From assembly GCF_029227915.1 (NCBI RefSeq), contig NC_079880.1, positions 27,461,501-27,525,500 of the forward strand: a stretch of 64,000 nucleotides of DNA. Direction: 5' to 3'. Origin of the DNA: Hydractinia symbiolongicarpus. Taxonomy: Eukaryota; Cnidaria; Hydrozoa; Anthoathecata; Hydractiniidae. Below, in pieces: positions 58,136 through 64,000 of this stretch (position 1 is its first letter; each line of letters opens with the position of its first letter). The notes below the pieces were generated by a model. The model saw only the letters and a list, made by a program, of their open reading frames with translations. It had not been told where the DNA came from and ran no database searches. A program made the position numbers and the translations under genes.

Positions 58136-58372
58136 TTAGATCTTGATCATACATTTGGAGGCCTTCAAACCGTTTCTGCCAGTGTATCTTATCGCGTTCT
58201 TATACAGAGTCCTCACCAAATTACACGCCTGTGGTGGAAAGCGATCAGCTTCTGGTGTCAGGATTACCCAGCGTGAGGAGTCACTGTAAATACCGCACCA
58301 ATCTGTGTACCGTGCTCTTATGCCTATTTTCCCCTTGCTTACTTCACGATCAATAATTTCACGATTGCTCAT
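58136..58372 (-). CDS. Small unknown protein
   Basis: I choose the ATG at 58,370-58,372 (MSNREIIDREVSKGKIGIRA), giving 78 residues. The frame is open further upstream inside the neighbouring gene, but that part looks like its shadow. The sequence is basic and beta-leaning, with ARYTDWCGIYSDSSRWVILTPEADR in the middle, and has no membrane span. The start overlaps the end of the upstream gene by 14 bases, so translation may depend on that transcript. No AATAAA word precedes it. The family is unknown to me, although the pattern feels like a recurrent element protein. Confidence 0.55.
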   Translation of the reverse strand: MSNREIIDREVSKGKIGIRARYTDWCGIYSDSSRWVILTPEADRFPPQACNLVRTLYKNAIRYTGRNGLKASKCMIKI

Positions 58373-58997
58373 GCGTATCTTTGATAGACTGTTTCCCATC
58401 TTTTTCCTGCTGTTCGTCATCTCGCTTTTCACCCGTGTTGGACACATGCTTCACGGAGAGCTGAGTGTGATTAATAATATGAGCAGCAACCAAGAGTGGC
58501 GCTAGAAATTTGCCAAAGGCGTGGTAGACGAGGATCCCCAAATCTCCCATGGAGTCTTTAATGATGGGGTCCCCTTCGATGTCTTTTTTCAGACCCTCCG
58601 CACTATCGAGTTGAACAACATTACCTACGGCCTTCGCGTACATGCTAATCGCGTGTGAAGATAGTGCCTTGGCGGTCTTTTCTCCTTTCTCGTGAATTTC
58701 ACGTTGAACGAATTCCGCATACGCTTTTTCCATCACCTCCTCAGGAGCTTTGTCGACAAATCCTTCAGTACATTTCTTCGGCAAGAGATGCTGTTTGCCC
58801 TTGCGTATAGCTTCTTTCAAGGCTTGACGTTTGTTGTTTTCACGATGTTCAAAAGCTTCTGCTGGTGTTTCTACAACATCAAATAAAGCTGCAATCTCAC
58901 TCATCTTTATTAGAAACCTTCTATAACGTAAAAAGCAGAGCACGATCAAGACGTAAGGAAGTATTATTGCTACGGTAAGGGCTATGTCGTTCAGCAT
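58359..58997 (-). CDS. N-terminally anchored helical protein
   Basis: This is an intact 212-residue protein. A hydrophobic segment at about 5-24 (IALTVAIILPYVLIVLCF) is followed by basic residues (RYRR), as in a signal anchor. The rest is largely helical and charged, with EAFEHRENNKRQALKEAIRKGK, a segment DPIIKDSMGDLGILVYHAFGKFLAPLLVAAH (partly hydrophobic, about 150-180) and a very polar tail. Two starts compete. The ATG at 58,997 follows AAAATAAAAC, while an internal ATG at 58,904 (MSEIAALFD) follows CTAATAAAG and would omit the anchor. Both could be used, giving membrane and soluble forms. The role is unknown. A virion membrane protein is plausible by context. Confidence 0.65.
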   Translation of the reverse strand: MLNDIALTVAIILPYVLIVLCFLRYRRFLIKMSEIAALFDVVETPAEAFEHRENNKRQALKEAIRKGKQHLLPKKCTEGFVDKAPEEVMEKAYAEFVQREIHEKGEKTAKALSSHAISMYAKAVGNVVQLDSAEGLKKDIEGDPIIKDSMGDLGILVYHAFGKFLAPLLVAAHIINHTQLSVKHVSNTGEKRDDEQQEKDGKQSIKDTHEQS

Positions 58998-59030
58998 GTT
59001 TTATTTTTCAAAACAAAACCCTCGCAAGGG

Positions 59031-59090
59031 AACCCTCTGGGTTTTTTTGTTATTGTTGTTGTTGTTGTCGTTGTTTGAACCCAGAGGGTT
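59031..59090. repeat. 13-bp inverted repeat around a TTG microsatellite
   Basis: 'aaccctctgggtt' (59,031-59,043) pairs perfectly with 'aacccagagggtt' (59,078-59,090). The 34-base loop is mostly (TTG)n. It lies just upstream of the anchored-protein gene and has the longest perfect stem and longest loop in the series. Confidence 0.7.
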
Positions 59091-59688
59091 TTTGATTCTG
59101 TGAGTATACCACTCAGAGCCTTTGGTTTACCATATCCGAGGTGTTTTTTCAGTGCTGTCCTGCTTTGCAGGCTTAGCGTACTTGCTCTTTATACTCTATA
59201 CAGAATGTCTAGACAGAATGTCGTGCTTGTACTACGCATTAACGAAACCCACCTTTTTAAGTGAGCACTTTCAGAGGCCTTTCCTTGCACTGACATTTAA
59301 CCGGCATTTTGGCACAATTTTTCCCGACTGGCACATTGTGTGGGAGAAACCGGGGCGAGACGGCCGCTTCCAGCTAGGACGTGCTCTCGCCCGCGCACCC
59401 CTAACCTTTCGCCAGGATCTAAGCCTGCTCCCACAATTTTACTATAATTGGAGCTTGGTATATAGGCTATTCAGTATCACCTTGAGTACTACCTGTGTGA
59501 AAATTCACGCATCACTGGCTAGCTCATTTGCAGATCATACAGAAAACCTCTTGATTATTGTGATTATGTGTTTATCATTTTTGAATGGATGAGGCAAATG
59601 AGTTTTATCTTGTTACTACCGCTTTATACTGAAGAGGAGTGACTCAAAGTTGCCTGAAAATTTAAAATATTTTTCAACGCGGCCTACT
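59091..59688. other. Gene-poor stretch, 0.6 kb, no supported gene
   Basis: A plus-strand frame with an ATG at 59,218 runs to 59,592 (124 residues) with two hydrophobic stretches. It has no start motif, no recognised family and a strand opposite to all its neighbours, so I do not call it. A GC-rich inverted repeat lies near 59,353-59,397 ('ggcgaga' / 'tctcgcc'). Short AT-rich sequence near 59,655-59,676 can form a weak 6-bp stem just after the HNH stop. I saw no RNA gene. The stretch may hold a decayed gene or a foreign insert. Confidence 0.5.
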
Positions 59689-60186
59689 TTACTCAGATAT
59701 ATATCGATGGCCCTTGCTTTGATTATCCTTGGTCCACAAGGGTTGCATGTTAGTATAGTGTAGCCTTGCTAATTGCACCTCCTCGCTGGGGTATTCTCTG
59801 TTCACGCGATACTTGAGCGGTACCTTGTGATCAAACTGCCACTGCCCTCGGTTTCCCAAGCACATCCCGTCTTTGAATTGATCCTGGATATGACCGATAA
59901 ATGTGCAAATACCGCACCCCAGGTACTCTGTAGAGGCTATTTCCGTATCATACCTTAGTGCATCGTTAATCCTGGTCAGAATAAGTCTATGGAGATACCC
60001 GGGGTGATCAAATATGGGGCACTGGTGTCTATGTTTTTGATGCGGACACTTTGTACGTTCCCGCCACGCCTTCTGACCATCCAAGCATTTGATGCACCAT
60101 TTCGTTCGTTGCCCGTTGCGTTGGATCTTGAAGTTGTCTAGTGGTTGGGGTCGCTTACATTGTGTACATTTTTTACTTTCCTCCAT
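59689..60186 (-). CDS. HNH endonuclease with N-terminal zinc site
   Basis: The start is the ATG at 60,184-60,186 (MEESKKCTQC); upstream codons come from a stem-loop and lack an ATG. The 165-residue product has a CxxC...CxxC zinc site (C7, C10, C31, C34). It then has an HNH core: QWQFDHKVPLKY (D119, H120) followed by YTNMQPLWTKDNQSKG (N146, N155). The segment EYLGCGICTFIGHIQDQFKDGM matches the helix common in HNH proteins of giant viruses and phages. Such nucleases act in homing, in DNA cleavage at packaging or in host DNA degradation. Which applies is unknown. It lies between the polymerase and the membrane genes on the same strand and looks complete. No AATAAA word precedes it. Confidence 0.85.
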   Translation of the reverse strand: MEESKKCTQCKRPQPLDNFKIQRNGQRTKWCIKCLDGQKAWRERTKCPHQKHRHQCPIFDHPGYLHRLILTRINDALRYDTEIASTEYLGCGICTFIGHIQDQFKDGMCLGNRGQWQFDHKVPLKYRVNREYPSEEVQLARLHYTNMQPLWTKDNQSKGHRYISE

Positions 60187-60195
60187 CTTGTTACT

Positions 60196-60220
60196 TTTTG
60201 TGAAGTGGTACTTCACAAAA
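60196..60220 (-). terminator. 3' stem-loop after polymerase, 11-bp stem
   Basis: 'ttttgtgaagt' pairs perfectly with 'acttcacaaaa' around a 3-base loop, 28 bases past the polymerase stop and 10 bases before the HNH start codon. Confidence 0.65.
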
Positions 60221-60247
60221 CTCTGTACGGGAAAACCTCGCCACTAT

Positions 60248-63200
60248 TCACAACATAAGAGGGGAGGTATGTACGCCGTCAGCGTGCACCTTTCGCTTAT
60301 CATAAAACGCCGAGAGGCCCAGCTTGTTTTGTTTATACGTAACCATCCCCTGGTCGCGCACCCGGAAACCTACGTTTTTCGCCGTGTCAATAGAGCCATT
60401 CAACGCGTTCTTATACCTCTCCCATGTCATGGCGTTCTGCTTCTTCGACATGCCTTTACAAGAGAATTTTGTGCCTTCCTTTCCTTCGACGAAATAGCAC
60501 TTGGCTGTCGTGGCAATCATCCTAAACCCCATAAACTCAAGCTTAAACAGACCTCCTGTTCGACTCGAGTAGTTATCAGTGACGAGCCAGTTTTTTACGT
60601 CTTTATCGTACGCGTCAAGCAGTTCAGGGCGAACAACATCACGTAAGTCTTCTCCAGAGATGGAAAAATAGGCACTGTCCGTATCCATATAAATATATTC
60701 AAAGTCTCGACGATCCACGTACTTGTCAATGAAGTCGTAGTAAAATTCTAACATGCGCAATTTGGCCAGCTGGTACACTGAAATGCCGCACTGGTACGCT
60801 CTGTCGATATGCACCTTTTTCTTTCCTTCTCGGATCTCGTAAGCATCACCTATCTCTTCAAGGTCTTCAAGGTATGGCGATCTCATCGCTGCATCAACCT
60901 TCTTTTCATCTCTGGTAAACGTAGTATTAGCGTGCCTCGCTTGATCTTCGATCGTTTTCCCATAGAACGAGGTCCCTTTCAGATTATCTGTATCTCCAGC
61001 AATACGCTTGTCAGGATCCTTATCGGCTTGTCGTCGTGCATCCGCAATTTCTTCCGGAAGCCACGCAAACGGTTTACCTCGCTTATATTTGATAAATTGG
61101 TGAAACGCTGTCACCTTCAGGCCATGGTCGAGGTACCACTTTTACAACAAGATCTTTTTAGCTTTCATCAACCCTAGAAGCTTACGTGTACCTCGAACAC
61201 GCTTTCGCCCTGTTGCTTTTAGGTACTTGTGCATGTGCTCAGGGATTTGATCGTCGGGTATCTCTTTCACGACAAACAGTGGAGCCATCTCACTGAATTT
61301 GTCATACAGCTCCTTCGGCACTTCGATGTCGACCTGCGCAAAACCGAATAAGCTGTCGCCCTGCACTCCTTCTGCCAACAGCCGTGGGTGATTTGATCTT
61401 GATCAGCCTCCCCTTCCCACAAGGAAAGTAGAATATCAACGTACTGTTACTGTTTCGGCCATAGATGTGAGATCTGATACCCGTCACGTATCTCTCGTGG
61501 TACCTACAGAACACGATGGCAGGTCCCCCCCACCATGCCCGTTTGAAGCAATTCATTCGCCTCATTCTTCGTGCACTCAGTGCAAGCCTTTTGCACCTTT
61601 TTGCACACCTTGCAAGACCGCTGGTGGCAGTCTACCTTACACTTGTGCTTTCATGGTTCTCCTGGTGCGTATAGCTCTAGCCTTGGATTCAATCGTAGGG
61701 ACTTGTTCAAGACGTAGCGCATCGATACGCCTGGAATGCTTACCGCGTCTTTTAAAATGTCTATCTCGTCGTCGTAGTACTGCCGCCTTGTCTTGTCCAC
61801 GGCTTCGATGAAAGGTTCCACGTCGGCTAAATTATACTCACGCAACCAGTCCATCATGGTGACGCAGCCTCGCTTGTAAAACTCTGCACGGAATGTTTCG
61901 TACTCATCAAGAGAGAGGGTGTTTTTACCAATAAGACTGCTATAAAAGTGTTCGTACGCCACGGGTCCGACGTGGGTTAGCTTGTCATAGCTAGTCAGCC
62001 ACACGTATGGGAACACCAGCTTTTCGAGCTTGCAATCCAGAGACTAACACCATTGGTCGTAACTCAGACCAGGAGCGAGAAAATTTTTGATATCGAGAAA
62101 TTTGAACGCCGAGGTCGTGAGGAACATGTAGTCGCTGTCTTTCTTCGCCACGTTGATCTTTTTTTCATTGTCTTTAGCAATTTGATCGACAAAGTACCGC
62201 TTGATCATGTTCAGGTCATACTTGCCACTGTTGAAGCCGATCACGGCCACTTGGTTTACCCACTCGTTCCATGCCTTCTGAGTCTTGTCTGGAAGCATGT
62301 CAAAATCATCAGGTCTCGGGTACATTCTCTCCACCTCTTTCACGATGATGGCGTGTCTCTTTTCGAGCTGCTCCACAAGTAGTTAAACCAAGATCTTGGG
62401 ATCATCGTTCTCCAAGAACGTTGGATCCCAGTTCAGACTATCGTGAATGGTGACGCTGACTGGCACATGCTCCGACATGTATGTTAGATCGGATGTTTGC
62501 CGCTGGTGTAAAGGTGCTAGGAGGGCCTCGAAATCAAACACGATGTAGTGAGGGTAGGGTCGAAATTTTTTCTTGAAGTACCTCTTGGCTTTGGGTGGGC
62601 TCTCACACTCCCACACTGTCACGAGGTTGTAGCCAAGTTTTCGGATGCCTTCCTCCTTAGACTTGGTGGCCGTATATCGATATTTATTCGTGTTTGTTCC
62701 TTGGCAGGGGCATCCGTGCCACTTGCAGCTGTGGTACTTATAGACTGTCCTGGTCTGAGATTCATAGCCGTCTACAAGGTAGACCTCATTTTCTTTCTCC
62801 CCGTAGCGAATCACACGTTCCCCTCCATGTCCACAGAGTGCGTGATGAATGTGCCTTCTAGTTTCCCTCGACATGTGCTCGATCCATTTACAAGCGTCAT
62901 AGCTGAAGCCCTCACCGTAAAAGACCTTCTCTGACTTGCTAGGCATGCGCTTGACCTTCTCGCCTTTGCAGATGATGGTCGGCTTTTTTCCCTCGCACTC
63001 GTTCTTTTTGTGCCTTGTTAGGTTTTCAGCTCTGGTGAATCGCTGTTTGCAGGCTTCGCATTCCCAGTGTTGCGTTAAAACATCTATCTTTTTAATGTAG
63101 AAACAGTGCCCATCCAGCATGCCGAGGTTGATCGTATCTAAATCTTTTTTGTTTTGATTCTGACCGTACACGAGTCTCCATGGCGCTTTCTCAGAGTTGG

Positions 63201-64000
63201 TCTTGGGTTCAAAGACCCTGATGTTAATCTTGAAACGCTTCGCTATCCCCTCAAAGGCAACGAACTTCGTAGCACGTACTTCTTCCCTTTTTAGTTTGGG
63301 ATTGTCGTAGTACTCGCATGCTAGTGCGAGAGCTGGCCGAGTAATGTACTTTTCTTTTTGCTTCTTATCTTCACGTGAGTGTACGACCAGGCATCTCCAG
63401 ATACACAAATTGTCGGTTCTTTCATCCTCCTTGTCAAAGCTGTAGATGCACCTTTTCCCCCGCAACCAGTCTGGTAAAGGTCCACAACCTAACAAGGGCT
63501 CCCTCGTAGAGATGATCTTGATCTGCACATGCTGGAAGACTATTTTCCCTTCGTACGATCCCAGGGTCTCGATTGTTCTTTCTGGTGGTAAGTACGCCTT
63601 CCCCCAAAACTCATGATCTCCTAGATCTAATCGCTGCATTTCGCATTTTTCGATAAAGGCTTCGATGTCAGCTAGGCTCGTAAGCGATCCTTCGCTTCCC
63701 TTGTTCTTGTGATACAGAGCCGTGCCACCTCCTGCTTCGTAGATGGTGCAAGCAAAAATGTAGACTACCTTGACTCTCATGTCTATGTAGGGTGTAATTT
63801 TTCGCATGATGACCTCCGCCAGTGGCTGATTAAGGTTCTTGTTGAATCGCCATGTCTTGACGCGATTTCCGTCTTCCAACATCTGTGTGTCATTTTCATC
63901 AAAAATGTGCTGAATGTCTTCGACGCCTTCGGATCGGTTTTTCTCTTGTGGGAACATGTGCTTGATGTCTTCGCATGATGACCTCCGCCAGTGGCTGATT
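60248..64000 (-). pseudogene. Protein-primed family B DNA polymerase, heavily broken, 5' end outside window
   Basis: In coding order, the N-terminal part (open from the window edge to 62,383) has a C2H2-like finger (CEACKQRF...H..KNEC) and a VDGY...TVYKYH.C.WHGCPC block resembling a VSR-type nuclease fold. It also has Exo I (FDFEALL). Exo II (GFNSGKYDLN, about 62,225) and Exo III (YNLADV, about 61,830) follow. A cysteine-rich segment lies near 61,570-61,650. Motif B (KGTSFYGK) is near 60,960 and motif C (YMDTDS) near 60,690. Breaks are TAA at 62,383-62,385, TAG at 62,044-62,046, TGA at 61,651-61,653, at least two frame changes between 61,651 and 61,378, and TAA at 61,142-61,144. The stretch expected to hold motif A, with its catalytic Asp, is about 20 codons short near 61,450. 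This copy cannot make an active polymerase. Confidence 0.92.
63801..64000. repeat. 31-bp direct repeat at window edge, offset 169
   Basis: Bases 63,801-63,831 recur exactly at 63,970-64,000, where the window ends. If the second copy continues, it is a tandem duplication of about 169 bp in the polymerase N-terminal region. Because 169 is not a multiple of three, it would shift the frame. The minus-strand frame is nevertheless open through the edge. Confidence 0.7.

Larger units (their letters stand above)
44401..64000. mobile_element. Maverick/Polinton-type virus-like transposon, incomplete at right
   Basis: The segment combines a D,D(35)E integrase, a major capsid protein, a packaging ATPase with Walker A and B motifs, and a family B polymerase with exonuclease and polymerase motifs. 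This set defines Maverick/Polinton elements (related to Adintoviridae). Its left limit is where satellite sequence stops at about 44,400-44,425. The right limit is outside the window, since the polymerase reads off the edge. No terminal inverted repeat or target-site duplication can be confirmed with one end missing. Several core genes are broken. No adenovirus-type cysteine protease, usual in this group, was recognised. Confidence 0.93.

Noticed and set aside
59218-59592. Plus-strand 124-residue hydrophobic frame
   Set aside because: No recognisable family, no start motif, antisense to the local gene direction, and the frame upstream of the ATG opens without a proper start.
59091-59600. Possible small nuclear RNA gene (an 'aattttt' Sm-like site and GC-rich stem)
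   Set aside because: No match to conserved parts of U1, U2, U4, U5 or U6 that I could recognise, and the stem does not follow the Sm-like site in the usual way.
44670-62385. Reassignment or programmed readthrough of UAG, because six internal stops are TAG
   Set aside because: TAG also ends intact genes here (for example BRO and the late-domain protein). Internal TAA and TGA stops occur too, and frameshifts are present, so ordinary decay is simpler.

Overview
The window is eukaryotic nuclear DNA in two very different parts. Bases 1 to about 44,400 are one uninterrupted satellite array. Its monomer is about 372 bp, so roughly 119 copies are present, with no real gene among them. Bases about 44,401 to 64,000 are the left and central part of a Maverick/Polinton-type virus-like transposon. 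The diagnostic genes are a DDE (rve) integrase, a double-jelly-roll major capsid protein, an A32/FtsK-like packaging ATPase and a protein-primed family B DNA polymerase. Such a combination points to an animal, most likely an aquatic invertebrate, but the species cannot be fixed from the sequence alone.

Satellite layout: subfamily A fills 1-29,134 and subfamily B fills 29,135-44,400. They meet at a monomer with an internal deletion. Higher-order structure is visible: a 743-bp dimer period near 4.1-6.3 kb, a 1,490-bp tetramer period near 17.3-20.7 kb, a 2,647-bp tandem duplication near 22.9-28.2 kb, and 12-mer and 14-mer periods (4,471 and 5,217 bp) between 33 and 43 kb. The array abuts the transposon at about 44,400-44,425.

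Transposon layout: first come two tandem ankyrin-repeat genes, each with its own copy of a palindrome-rich promoter. They are followed by a small OB-fold-like protein and a SAP-like protein. The structural block is 47.4-52.8 kb: a membrane protein with late-domain motifs, a beta-rich protein, a frameshifted structural-type gene, a coiled-coil membrane protein, the major capsid protein and a small membrane protein. The intact integrase is at 52.9-53.9 kb. An accessory block on the minus strand (54.0-56.6 kb) holds an unknown protein, a BRO-N protein and a Fic protein. The ATPase and four small, mostly membrane-type genes follow (56.8-59.0 kb), then a 0.7-kb stretch without a supported gene, an HNH nuclease, and the polymerase running off the right edge on the minus strand.

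State of the element: the polymerase, ATPase, capsid gene, both ankyrin genes, the gene at 48.8-49.7 kb and the gene at 57.7-58.1 kb carry stops or frameshifts. This copy is therefore decayed. The integrase, Fic, BRO-N, HNH and several membrane genes remain open.

Two signals cut across the genes. Core genes carry an AATAAA-like word within a few bases of the start codon, including at divergent starts. Most gene 3' ends are followed by a perfect inverted repeat with a 9-13 bp stem, and one pair of these stems shows a compensatory base change. Together they suggest an element-specific transcription grammar recalling the start-proximal late promoters and hairpin 3'-end signals known from large DNA viruses.
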